The notes below the pieces were generated by a model. That model saw only the letters and a list, made by a program, of their open reading frames with translations. It was not told where the DNA came from and did no database searches. From Prevotella aff. ruminicola Tc2-24 (GTDB taxonomy: Bacteria > Bacteroidota > Bacteroidia > Bacteroidales > Bacteroidaceae), in NCBI RefSeq assembly GCF_900110895.1, contig NZ_FOIQ01000004.1, positions 1 through 64,000 of the forward strand: DNA of 64,000 nt, given 5' to 3'. Shown here piece after piece: positions 45,479 through 53,694 of this stretch. Within the stretch, counting starts at the first letter, position 1. Each line of letters begins with the position of its first letter. A program made the position numbers and the translations under genes.

Positions 45479-45945
45479 ACAACGAGGTAAAAGAGCAGAT
45501 CTTACAGCAGATCATGAGGGGCGGCCTGATCATAGGCAACCTGATCATAGAGAACAGCGGCAGTGTGACCTATAATAGTTATGACAACACAGACCACCAC
45601 AAACTGAAACAGGAGGTGAATAGAGAGGCCATAGGCCGAGCCATCAGGGAGGTGCAGTGCTATATGTGGGGGAAAGCGGCCTATGCCGTGATATTCTGTG
45701 CCATGCGCGACGGCTTCAAGTATGGCGACAATGCCACACAGTTTGAGACCACTGTCGATGAACTGTCGCACGAGTTGGGGCTTGACTATCCCTGTCCGCC
45801 GAACACCATCGCCAGCAGCTTCTACAACAACAGCTACCTGAAGTTGAACGTGGAGAGATGGGAGGCCATGAACGTGAAGCCGCGCTCGGTGTTCCTGGCC
45901 AAGGCGTTCCATGAGGCGATGGTCAAGGAACTGGAAAAGTTTTAG
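45475..45945 (+). CDS. Hypothetical 156-aa protein
   Basis: The N-terminus (MNNEVKEQILQQIMRGGLII followed by ENSGSVTYNSYDNTD) is reminiscent of short helper proteins adjacent to mobile-element primase genes in Bacteroidota. The rest reads as mostly helical, with CYMWGKAAYAVIFCAMRDGF and FLAKAFHEAMVKELEKF at the end. No catalytic motif is seen. It is coupled to the 80-aa ORF upstream by ATGA. The function is unknown. Confidence 0.65.
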   Translation: MNNEVKEQILQQIMRGGLIIGNLIIENSGSVTYNSYDNTDHHKLKQEVNREAIGRAIREVQCYMWGKAAYAVIFCAMRDGFKYGDNATQFETTVDELSHELGLDYPCPPNTIASSFYNNSYLKLNVERWEAMNVKPRSVFLAKAFHEAMVKELEKF

Positions 45946-46000
45946 GAAAAGCTTTAGAAAGTTTTAGAAAAAGTTTTATAGTTTTAGAATTTGTTTTAGA
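45936..46000 (+). repeat. Phased array of TTTTAG/CTTTAG motifs
   Basis: Six closely related copies, five ending TTTAG and one TTTTAT, begin at about 45940, 45952, 45962, 45974, 45982 and 45994, 8-12 bp apart. The array starts at the stop codon of the preceding gene and runs into the terminator. Confidence 0.5.
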
Positions 46001-46027
46001 TGCGCTCAAGGTTCTTGGGGCGCATCT
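45998..46027 (+). terminator. Terminator with the next promoter's -33 in its stem
   Basis: AGATGCGC (45998-46005) pairs with GCGCATCT (46020-46027), with an inner CAAG/CTTG stem and a T-run (TTTTTT) after it. Confidence 0.8.
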
Positions 46028-46045
46028 TTTTTATGCCTACCTTTG
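46015..46045 (+). promoter_or_regulatory. Promoter of the lysozyme operon
   Basis: TTG (46015-46017), 20 nt, TACCTTTG (46038-46045). The -33 lies inside the hairpin of the preceding terminator. The transcript should begin at about 46053, which rules out the open frame starting at 46000. Confidence 0.65.
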
Positions 46046-46080
46046 CACCCAGAGAGTTTGAATGCTCTGTAAGGAAACAG

Positions 46081-46302
46081 ATGAAAACAAAGATGATGGA
46101 AAAGCGGGTGACCTGCGTGAGAAACGGTCACGGCGTGAAGGTGAAGAGGTGCTGCGCCTCATGCCGCCACAAGGCGATAGCCAGAAAGGGCGCACGGATA
46201 TGCGAGCTGTTGCAGCTGAAAGTGAAGCAGCTGTTTGTGTGCCAGCTGTGGCAGATGAGCGAAGCACTGAAAAATATGAACGTTCGAACAATTGATGAAT
46301 GA
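46081..46302 (+). CDS. Small Cys-rich protein, possible zinc ribbon
   Basis: This 73-aa frame starts at ATG 46081 (a second ATG is at 46093) and carries Cys at positions 12, 24, 25, 28, 41 and 54, in the pattern C...CCASC...C...FVCQLW. This would suit a zinc-binding fold. The motif set (VKRCCASC, then FVCxLWxMS) is one I associate with a recurring group of small proteins in Bacteroidota mobile regions, not a named family. It is basic, so nucleic acid binding is plausible. ATGA overlap with the next gene indicates an operon. Confidence 0.65.
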   Translation: MKTKMMEKRVTCVRNGHGVKVKRCCASCRHKAIARKGARICELLQLKVKQLFVCQLWQMSEALKNMNVRTIDE

Positions 46303-46619
46303 TGAAGAAGATGATTGAGATTCCCATTGAGGTGCTGGAGCGCCTAGTGGAAGGAAAGTGTGTGGAGGGTTCGCTGCGCAGGGATCAGTGGACAGGAAAA
46401 ATGGTGTTCAGGGCCTACTGCCGACAGCGCCGCATGAACAACGAACGACTGGTGTGCGCCCTGGAAAACGGTTGGCTGAAGGAGAGTCCGCAACGCATCA
46501 AGTTCTTCAGCAGCGTGAAGAAGGGCGTTGGCCGCCGACTGGTGGAGGTGGCGATGCACCGCGAACTGAAACAGGCGATGAGCGTGCTGGAGGTAGAGGA
46601 GATACTGGACAACGTATAG
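46299..46619 (+). CDS. Hypothetical 106-aa basic protein
   Basis: The protein has a short N-terminal helix (MKKMIEIPIEVLERLVEGK), a central basic stretch with Trp and many Arg (RMNNERLVCALENGWLKESP) and a C-terminal helix. No family recognised. It is coupled by ATGA to the Cys-rich gene upstream and lies 16 nt before the lysozyme gene. Position suggests a DNA-binding or phage-type regulatory role, but this is not shown. An alternative start is ATG 46302. Confidence 0.6.
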   Translation: MMKKMIEIPIEVLERLVEGKCVEGSLRRDQWTGKMVFRAYCRQRRMNNERLVCALENGWLKESPQRIKFFSSVKKGVGRRLVEVAMHRELKQAMSVLEVEEILDNV

Positions 46620-46635
46620 ACGGAGGGCGAGGACG

Positions 46636-47073
46636 ATGAAGACAAGCAAGGAACTGACAGAACGGCTGAAGGCCTTCGAGGGACTGAGACTGGAGGCATA
46701 CCGCGACGCGGCCGGGGTGCCGACGATAGGATACGGTCACACGCGTAGCGTGAGGATGGGCGACCGTATATCGGAATACTGGGCGACGGAGCTGCTGAAG
46801 GACGACGTGAGCCAGGTGGAGCGTGAGGTGATGGCCCTGGGCGTGGCCAGGACTCAGGGACAGTTGGACGCACTGGTATCGTTTGCCTTTAACCTGGGCA
46901 TCGGCCGCCTGCGCCGCTCGACACTGCTACGGCTGATAAGACTGGGCGCCAGTGAGCCGGTGGTCCGGCGGGAGTTCATGCGCTGGGTGTATGCCGGCGG
47001 CAAGCGGATGGCGGGACTGGTACGGCGCCGCGAGTGGGAGGTGAAAAGGTTTTTTGAAAGTAAGACAATCTAA
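46636..47073 (+). CDS. GH24 phage-type lysozyme
   Basis: The 145-aa enzyme is a T4/endolysin-like muramidase. It has the catalytic spacing E15-x8-D24-x5-T30 in FEGLRLEAYRDAAGVPTIGY, followed by GHTRSV. There is no signal peptide, so it would act in the cytoplasm unless it is exported by a holin-like route or released on lysis. It is slightly shorter than many phage lysozymes. It is in an operon with a primase-like gene 10 nt downstream. Confidence 0.9.
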   Translation: MKTSKELTERLKAFEGLRLEAYRDAAGVPTIGYGHTRSVRMGDRISEYWATELLKDDVSQVEREVMALGVARTQGQLDALVSFAFNLGIGRLRRSTLLRLIRLGASEPVVRREFMRWVYAGGKRMAGLVRRREWEVKRFFESKTI

Positions 47074-47083
47074 AAGGTGAGGT

Positions 47084-49564
47084 ATGTTTAGTTATCAGAA
47101 GAATTTCTTTAATCCAACAGAGATGGTGGACGAGGCGCAGTTCTGGGCACTCGTCAAGGCAACGAAATGGGAAGAGACGATAGACCGTTTCAGGGCGACG
47201 GGCGACCAGGAGCTGAAACGCGGTCTGCCGGCATTCATCTTCCAGGCGACGTTCGACGAAACGAACTCGTCCGCAGGGAAGACCGGGCGTTGGCGTAAGC
47301 AGAGCGCCACACGCCTGACAGGATTGGTGGTGATGGACGTGGATCATGTGGAGGAGCCGCGGGCAAAGTTTGAGGCATGGCAAGACACAAGACAGGACGG
47401 CAAGGGGCTGAACCAGAGGGATTACCTGAAGGAGCTGGGCATCCTGTTGGTGTATGTCACACCCTCGGGGCACGGACTGAAGGTGGTGTTCAAGGCTCGA
47501 ACCGAATGGGGCAACCTGATAGACAACCAGCACGAGATGGCGCGACGCCTGGGTGTTGAGGTGGACGAGAGCTGCAAGGACGCCAGTCGCATGAGCTTCA
47601 TCACCAAGGAAGAGGATATACTGTTTATCGACAAAGAACTGTTTACGTATGAGGACAAGACATTTGCTGAGAAATACGAGCCTGAGTATAGGACTGGTCA
47701 TAGTGGTGCCACTAAGGCTGATCCTGTGGCCGGCAAGGACGCTGCACAAGGCACTGGGACTGGCGGCATGGTGGATGGTGAGGCTCTGGAGCTGAGATGG
47801 CGCGGCTACGACGTGCAGGCGATCATCGACAGACGGTATGGCGAGAAGCGACCGTGTGCGGCCGACAGCAACCGTCACAACGAGAGTCTGAAGCTGGCAT
47901 CGGACCTGTTGGTACTCTACGACGGCGACCGCAGGAAGGTACAGGCGATGGTGATGGCTCAGCCGTGGGTGCAGGAGATCATCGGCGAGCGCAACGAGAA
48001 TGTGGCGCAGACGGTGGCGAGCGCCGCAGAGCGCATGGCCGAGAAGGAGAAGAGATACCTGACACAGCAGCCCAGTAAGGCGTTGCAGCAGGCCATCCAG
48101 GAGGTGACAGGGAAGACGTGGCAGGCGATTACCCGGGGACAGGAGGCGACGGCCGCCGTGAGCGAAGACGACATGGAGCGATGGCTGTGGGACTGGGGCG
48201 AGCGCATCGAGGCGCTGGGCGAGCCGTTCCCGTTGCTGAAGGACGTGTGCAAGGGACTGAAACGCAACCAATATCCTGCGGCGCTGTTCGTGGCGGGCGG
48301 ACTGATGATGACGCTCATGACGCGCTGCACCTACCGCTTCTACCACCGTCCGGAGGAGCTGCGACGACTAAACAGCTCGACACTGATCATCGGCGACCCG
48401 GCCAGCGGTAAGTCGTTCGCCACCAGGCTCTTCAAACTGCTGGCGGCTCCGCTGGTGGCAGCCGACAAGACGGGTATAGCGGCTATCAACCGCTACAAGG
48501 AGGACATGAAGACGAAGGGCGCGAACAAGGAGAAACCACAGAAGCCGAAGGTGCTATTCAGGGTGCATCCCGCCCGCACGAGTAACGCACAGTTTATCCA
48601 GGATATGGTGAATGCCGTGGAGGTGGTGGACGGCGAGGAGATGCAGCTGCATATGCTGACCTTCGACACGGAGCTCGACAACACGATGACCGTACAGAAG
48701 GGCGGCTCGTGGATCGACAAGCAGTCGATGGAACTGAAGGCCTTCCACAACGAGGAGGACGGACAGGCCTACTCGAACCTCGACAGTGTGGTGCAGAACT
48801 TCTTCGTGACGTGGAACTACATCTATACGGGTACGCCTATGGCTCTGAAACGGAAGGTAAACGCACAGAACTTCGGATCGGGACTAGCCACACGACTGAC
48901 GTGCATACCTCTGCCATCGACGAACTTCGAGATGATGGCACGCGAACAGACAATCGACATGCAGAGCGACGAGCGACTGAAGACATGGGCCTACAGACTG
49001 GACCGCACGAAGGGCGAGCTGCCGATGCAACGCATCGTCGACGAGTTGTACGACTGGACGGCACGACGGATGCTCGACGCGAAGGAGAACGACTCACGGG
49101 CCGACGAGATGCTGCTGAAGCGCTGTGCCTACCATGGACTGAACTTCGCGGCGCCGTATATCGTGATGCGACACTGGGAGCAGATGACAAAGGACGGCAA
49201 CTACTGGTGCGCGGCGTTCGAGACCGACGAGACCGACTGGCGCCTGGTGGAGCTGTTGACAACGATACAGTACGCCTGTCAGCGCCATTACTTCGGAGCC
49301 TTGGCCGAGAAGTATTTCGACGACAAGGTGCGCGACGCGGCCACCAATGTGCAGCGGCGGACGAAGACCATCGATGGGTTCAACCGTCTGCCGGAGACGT
49401 TCGTCGTCGAGGATATGATGCGCTGTTTCTCGATAGAAAGAGCCGCAGTCTACACAAAGTTGCACCGGCTGATGAAGGACGGCCTGGTGGAGAAAATCGG
49501 CGAGTATGTGGACAACGGCACCACGAAGGCGAGGTACAGGAAGACTGGGCTGATTGTGGTATAG
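47084..49564 (+). CDS. Primase/helicase-like protein (BT4734-like N-terminus, DUF3987 core)
   Basis: The 826-aa protein has an N-terminal BT4734-like domain, related to VirE N-terminal and archaeo-eukaryotic-primase folds, with LTGLVVMDVDHV (Asp ligands) and LGILLVYVTPSGHGLKVVFK, about residues 85-150. A DUF3987 region follows with a Walker A box GDPASGKSFATRL (about 436) and the C-terminal LVEKIGEYVDNGTTKARY. This kind of protein is common in Bacteroidota mobile elements. Whether it primes DNA or acts otherwise is unproven. Two strong inverted-repeat structures follow the stop. Confidence 0.85.
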   Translation: MFSYQKNFFNPTEMVDEAQFWALVKATKWEETIDRFRATGDQELKRGLPAFIFQATFDETNSSAGKTGRWRKQSATRLTGLVVMDVDHVEEPRAKFEAWQDTRQDGKGLNQRDYLKELGILLVYVTPSGHGLKVVFKARTEWGNLIDNQHEMARRLGVEVDESCKDASRMSFITKEEDILFIDKELFTYEDKTFAEKYEPEYRTGHSGATKADPVAGKDAAQGTGTGGMVDGEALELRWRGYDVQAIIDRRYGEKRPCAADSNRHNESLKLASDLLVLYDGDRRKVQAMVMAQPWVQEIIGERNENVAQTVASAAERMAEKEKRYLTQQPSKALQQAIQEVTGKTWQAITRGQEATAAVSEDDMERWLWDWGERIEALGEPFPLLKDVCKGLKRNQYPAALFVAGGLMMTLMTRCTYRFYHRPEELRRLNSSTLIIGDPASGKSFATRLFKLLAAPLVAADKTGIAAINRYKEDMKTKGANKEKPQKPKVLFRVHPARTSNAQFIQDMVNAVEVVDGEEMQLHMLTFDTELDNTMTVQKGGSWIDKQSMELKAFHNEEDGQAYSNLDSVVQNFFVTWNYIYTGTPMALKRKVNAQNFGSGLATRLTCIPLPSTNFEMMAREQTIDMQSDERLKTWAYRLDRTKGELPMQRIVDELYDWTARRMLDAKENDSRADEMLLKRCAYHGLNFAAPYIVMRHWEQMTKDGNYWCAAFETDETDWRLVELLTTIQYACQRHYFGALAEKYFDDKVRDAATNVQRRTKTIDGFNRLPETFVVEDMMRCFSIERAAVYTKLHRLMKDGLVEKIGEYVDNGTTKARYRKTGLIVV

Positions 49565-49569
49565 GGGCT

Positions 49570-49601
49570 GTAACTTCGCGGCCTTTAGACCGCGAAGTTA
49601 C
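49570..49601 (+). repeat. Perfect 12-bp hairpin beside a composite promoter repeat
   Basis: GTAACTTCGCGG (49570-49581) and CCGCGAAGTTAC (49590-49601) with an 8-nt loop. It resembles the hairpin at 37749-37778. No T-run follows, so it is not a classical terminator. Confidence 0.6.
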
Positions 49602-49605
49602 TCCG

Positions 49606-49663
49606 TCTCGGCAAAAAAAGAAACGAGTTTCTTTGTTCTGCGCTCGATTTTTCGTAAATTTGC
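49606..49663 (+). promoter_or_regulatory. Composite promoter repeat before the 49.8-kb receptor gene
   Basis: CTCGGCAAAAAAAG, inverted repeat AAAGAAAC-GA-GTTTCTTT (49617-49634), TTTG (49632-49635), 19 nt, TAAATTTG (49655-49662). The leader to the receptor gene is about 125 nt. The hairpin just upstream completes the same order of parts seen at 37.7 kb. Confidence 0.8.
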
Positions 49664-49791
49664 GTCCAAAAAAGAATCAAATTGCCACAGTATAAAGCAC
49701 TCCGATAGATTTCTATACTATATTATCAATCATTTTTATGAATTTACTCACAAAAACATTATTCTTTGAAATTAAAAACTGAAGGTGTCGC

Positions 49792-52503
49792 ATGTTCTTT
49801 TATAGAGGTATGAAATATTGTTGCTCATTGTTATTGCTCTTGATGTCCATTTCGTCAAGTGCTCAAAAAAGAAACATCGAATTGAATGGCAAAATATTCG
49901 ATGCTTTTACGAGGACGGGCGTAGAGGGTACTGTCGTATTGTTAAACGAACATGATATTCCATTAGACACCGTGGAGGCAAAAGCGACCCGCGATGATGC
50001 CAGATTCAAAATCTATGTACCAGCAGAACAAGCCACATATCAGTTTAAGGTTTCCGCATCAGGATACAAAAGTCAATCGCTTGTTTATCGTATCAAACAT
50101 GTTGCCAGAAGATTTCAGATAGAATTGCCATCTCTTTATCTTGAGAAGAATGATTCTGATGTCTATAAAAGTATCGGACTGGAGGAAGTTGTTGTAAAAG
50201 GGACCAAGGTTCGTTTTACGTATCGTAATGATACGCTTGTATATAACGCCAGTGCGTTTAATATCCATTCGGGATCCATGCTTGATGCACTTATCCGTCA
50301 ATTGCCAGGTGCAGAGTTGAAGCAAAACGGCGACATATATGTCAATGGACGGAAAATAGATTATCTGACGTTGGATGGTAACGATTTTTTCAAGGGCAAG
50401 AATCGAATTGTATTGGATAATCTTCCTTATTATATTGTAAAAGAGCTAAGAGTGTTCGAACAAGACAGTGAACAGAACCAATTCCTCGATTCTCATGCCG
50501 CACGTAAAGATTATATAATGGATGTCAGGCTTAAGAAAGAGTATGCGACAGGATATACTATCAATATGGGGGGCGGCATAGGGTCTGGACATAGATATTT
50601 AGGGCGTTTGTTTGCCATGCGAAAGACCCATCACAGCAATTGGAGCGTTTTTGGAAACACGAATAATACCAACGAAACACAATTGCCCAATTATGGGGGT
50701 GACTGGAATCCGGAAAGGGCCGTGGAAGGATTGGTCTCGACCAGACAGTTGGGCACCTATCTCACCATAAACGAGAAGGACAGGAAATGGAAGGAAACCA
50801 TGTCGGCTACAGCCAAGTGGAAGAAAAACGATGCCAGCATCCAGCAGATGAAGTATGAGTATCATTCTTTAGGAAACCTTGTCTCAAATATCGCTAATTC
50901 TGATGTTTCAAGATTGTCAGGCCTGGACTTCTTCAATCGGTTTATCCTCCAGAAACCTTTCAAGCTTTTTACGACAGCAAAGATCGACTACTCAAAGGTA
51001 AAGGACGTGTCGTGTTCTTTACTTGAGATGAACGCCCTGAACAAGAATTATGATGGTCATGCGGAGAAACATAGTCTGAACTCGTCAGCCTCTGTCACCT
51101 ATACGACTCAACTGCCTACGGGTGATAATCTGAATATCTCCATTAAAGGCGACTATCTGCGTAATCGCCCGAACAGGGATGACGAGGAATACGCCGTGAG
51201 ATATCTGCTACTTGATTCAACCGAAATTCGCAATTCTTCTATCAACAAGACAAGGCAGGAATCAAATTATTCCTTTAACGGGCAATATGTCATGCGCTTT
51301 ATTAATAATCTCCTGCTGTCAGGACAAGTAACTTATGAGAAGAGACGTACACATGCAGACGATATATACAAAGAGAACTCGATGACAGATCTGTTCAATT
51401 CCCGTTCATTCGTCAACTCTGCCAATGTCTACTCAACAGGCCTTAATTTGTCCTATGATTATTTCCATAATCAGAAAAGCGTTCGTATGAGCGTTTATTT
51501 CCCCCTTGAATATACTGACGAGAGGATCAGATACAACAGTCTCCAACTGGATACTCTCGCAAGGAGGAGGGAATTGCATATTAAGCCTTCGTATTTCTTT
51601 GAACTGAATAACGATGGATTACATATGGAAAGCAGCTATTCCGTAGATGTACAGAGTCCGGAAATGTCGATTATCCTGCCTGTCGTCAATAATTTCGAAG
51701 CACTTACTACTTATATCTATAACCCTGGTTTGAAGAACAGTGTAGAGCATATCTTCAATTTCCTTATTGCGAAATCAAATTCCAATACTGGACGATCCTT
51801 CTCCGCAGGCGTAACCCTTACAGCAAGGAGAAACGCCCTCGGAAGGAAACTAACGTTCAATCCGGAGAAAGGGCATTACACCATTGGTAGTGGTAATGTA
51901 AACGGAAACTGGCGAATGAGTGTTGGCCTTGGCTATCATTTCGACTGGGGAAAGCAAAAGAAGATATCTACCGACATTAAGTCATCTTTTGACTATCTAA
52001 GAAACGTGGATTACGCTCTGTCTTATTATGTTCCTAGCGATGAGTTAAGCAAGGTGAACACGTTGTTGTCTGATACGAAGATGGTTAGCTTCTATCGTCA
52101 TAAGCAACTCACCTTGGGGACGAATGTTCATTTCCTGTGGCGTAAGAGCATGAGTAAAAGAACAGATTTCTCAGGAGTCAGTGCATTTGAATATGACTAT
52201 GGTTGTAATGTGTCATATACAATACCCCAATGGGGTGTGGATCTGTCCTCTGACGTGAAGATGTTCAGCCGACGTGGGTATACATCTGCCAGTATGAATA
52301 CGGATAATTTCATTTGGAATGTCTCTGTGAGCAAGAATGTTATCAAGAATAAACTGAATGTCAAACTTGTCGGCTTTGACATCTTGAGGAATCTGTCGAA
52401 TTATAAATTTGTGGTTGATGCCCAGGGCTATACGGAGACAATACATAACACTGCCCCAAGCTATGTTATGTTACAAGCCTTATTTATGTTAAGCAAGAAG
52501 TGA
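49792..52503 (+). CDS. Large outer membrane beta-barrel receptor, TonB-type
   Basis: The 903-aa protein has a signal peptide (MKYCCSLLLLLMSISSSAQ from the second ATG). A CarboxypepD-like region follows (LNGKIFDAFTRTGVEGTVVLL), then a plug-like section (KNDSDVYKSIGLEEVVVKGT, MLDALIRQLPGAELKQNGD) and a barrel rich in Tyr and Asn. The ATG at 49792 has a GAAGG-like ribosome site; 49810 is the alternative. It lies directly after the DUF3987 operon and has its own promoter. No SusD gene is seen. A/T-rich relative to the core. Confidence 0.82.
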   Translation: MFFYRGMKYCCSLLLLLMSISSSAQKRNIELNGKIFDAFTRTGVEGTVVLLNEHDIPLDTVEAKATRDDARFKIYVPAEQATYQFKVSASGYKSQSLVYRIKHVARRFQIELPSLYLEKNDSDVYKSIGLEEVVVKGTKVRFTYRNDTLVYNASAFNIHSGSMLDALIRQLPGAELKQNGDIYVNGRKIDYLTLDGNDFFKGKNRIVLDNLPYYIVKELRVFEQDSEQNQFLDSHAARKDYIMDVRLKKEYATGYTINMGGGIGSGHRYLGRLFAMRKTHHSNWSVFGNTNNTNETQLPNYGGDWNPERAVEGLVSTRQLGTYLTINEKDRKWKETMSATAKWKKNDASIQQMKYEYHSLGNLVSNIANSDVSRLSGLDFFNRFILQKPFKLFTTAKIDYSKVKDVSCSLLEMNALNKNYDGHAEKHSLNSSASVTYTTQLPTGDNLNISIKGDYLRNRPNRDDEEYAVRYLLLDSTEIRNSSINKTRQESNYSFNGQYVMRFINNLLLSGQVTYEKRRTHADDIYKENSMTDLFNSRSFVNSANVYSTGLNLSYDYFHNQKSVRMSVYFPLEYTDERIRYNSLQLDTLARRRELHIKPSYFFELNNDGLHMESSYSVDVQSPEMSIILPVVNNFEALTTYIYNPGLKNSVEHIFNFLIAKSNSNTGRSFSAGVTLTARRNALGRKLTFNPEKGHYTIGSGNVNGNWRMSVGLGYHFDWGKQKKISTDIKSSFDYLRNVDYALSYYVPSDELSKVNTLLSDTKMVSFYRHKQLTLGTNVHFLWRKSMSKRTDFSGVSAFEYDYGCNVSYTIPQWGVDLSSDVKMFSRRGYTSASMNTDNFIWNVSVSKNVIKNKLNVKLVGFDILRNLSNYKFVVDAQGYTETIHNTAPSYVMLQALFMLSKK

Positions 52504-52727
52504 CTGTTCTTTATTCCACAAGTATAATTATTTGAACGAACAAGAAATAGAGATATTTTCTTGAAAAAGCACGTTTCGAAGGGTGATACAATTAACGCGG
52601 TGTTTGGACAATTGGACAAAATGTGTAAGGCTTCAGTAAAGCGAATTGGGCGTTTCGTCGGAGGAAAATCCGACATTCCCCAGAGGAAACTTTGTCAAAA
52701 CTATAAGTCAACGTAAAAACACATGAA

Positions 52728-52778
52728 AAAGAAAAACGAGTTTTCCTTTTACATTTCACTCGTTTTTCGTAACTTTGC
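52728..52778 (+). promoter_or_regulatory. Degenerate composite promoter repeat before lptB
   Basis: An imperfect inverted repeat around GAAAAACGAGTTTTC (52731-52745), a CTCGTTTTTCG segment and TAACTTTG (52770-52777). The -33 is TTTT rather than TTTG. The gap 52504-52797 shows nothing else clear. Confidence 0.5.
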
Positions 52779-52797
52779 ATCCAAATCAGACATCAAT

Positions 52798-53598
52798 ATG
52801 GAAGAAAAACAGATGAAGGAGCGTTTGGTGCTTCGGACGGAAGGACTCGTCAAACGGTATGGGAAACGTACGGTGGTCAATGACGTGAGCTTTGACGTGA
52901 AACAGGGTGAGATCGTCGGACTGCTTGGACCAAACGGTGCAGGAAAGACGACGTCTTTCTATATGACGACTGGTCTGATCGTTCCCAATGGGGGGCATAT
53001 CTACCTGGGGGAAGAGGATGTGACGACATTCCCCGTGTATAAGCGTGCCCGTGCGGGCATCGGCTATCTGGCGCAGGAGGCGAGCGTGTTCCGTAAGATG
53101 AGTGTTGAGGATAACATTCTTTCTGTATTGGAGATGACGGGCAAGCCTCGTGATTATCAGATGAAGAAGTTGGAGGAGCTGATCAAGGAGTTCCGTCTGC
53201 AGAAGGTGCGCAAGAACAAAGGTGACCAGCTGTCGGGTGGTGAGCGACGGAGAACGGAGATCGCCCGATGCCTGGCTATCGAACCGAAGTTCATCATGCT
53301 GGATGAGCCGTTTGCGGGCGTCGACCCGATCGCCGTGGAGGATATCCAGCAGATCGTATGGAAACTGAAGTATCGTAATATCGGTATCCTGATAACGGAC
53401 CATAATGTTCAGGAGACGCTTTCGATCACTGACCGTGCCTATCTTCTGTTCGAAGGTCGTATCTTGTTCCAGGGCAGTCCGGAGGAGTTGGCTGAGAACA
53501 AGATCGTGCGGGAAAAGTACTTGTCGAACTCCTTTGTCTTGAGGAAGAAAGACTTCCAGCTGCTGGAAGAGGAACGAAAGGCAAGAGAGGAAGAGTGA
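52798..53598 (+). CDS. lptB: LPS export ABC transporter ATPase
   Basis: The 266-aa ATPase drives lipopolysaccharide transport from the inner membrane through LptFG to the Lpt bridge. Walker A is GPNGAGKT, the signature [14 protein letters not shown] and Walker [33 protein letters not shown] matches LptB. The frame extends to 52723, but that start would lie inside the promoter box, so ATG 52798 is preferred. Other lpt genes in the window are the OstA-like gene at the right end and lpxB in the lipid A pathway. Confidence 0.93.
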   Translation: MEEKQMKERLVLRTEGLVKRYGKRTVVNDVSFDVKQGEIVGLLGPNGAGKTTSFYMTTGLIVPNGGHIYLGEEDVTTFPVYKRARAGIGYLAQEASVFRKMSVEDNILSVLEMTGKPRDYQMKKLEELIKEFRLQKVRKNKGDQLSGGERRRTEIARCLAIEPKFIMLDEPFAGVDPIAVEDIQQIVWKLKYRNIGILITDHNVQETLSITDRAYLLFEGRILFQGSPEELAENKIVREKYLSNSFVLRKKDFQLLEEERKAREEE

Positions 53599-53694
53599 TG
53601 TGTTAAAAAAACAAAATTGTTCGGGTATTACGTCAATTATGTGTACTTTTGCACCTCAAAATTTGATTTACATATTAAATAAGGTATAAAGAAG

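Noticed and set aside
45940-46000. TTTTAG array as a CRISPR array
   Set aside because: Units are only 6-7 bp with 8-12 bp spacing, there are no unique spacers and no cas genes.
46000-46080. N-terminal extension of the Cys-rich protein from ATG 46000
   Set aside because: The frame would begin in the terminator stem and before the promoter; ATG 46081 fits the transcript start.
46976-48346. 456-aa open frame antisense to the lysozyme/DUF3987 genes
   Set aside because: Composition is low-complexity Leu/His/Arg typical of a shadow frame of a GC-rich gene.
49570-49601. Hairpin after the DUF3987 gene as a normal intrinsic terminator
   Set aside because: There is no T-run directly after the stem, and the same hairpin recurs as part of the promoter repeat at 37.7 kb.
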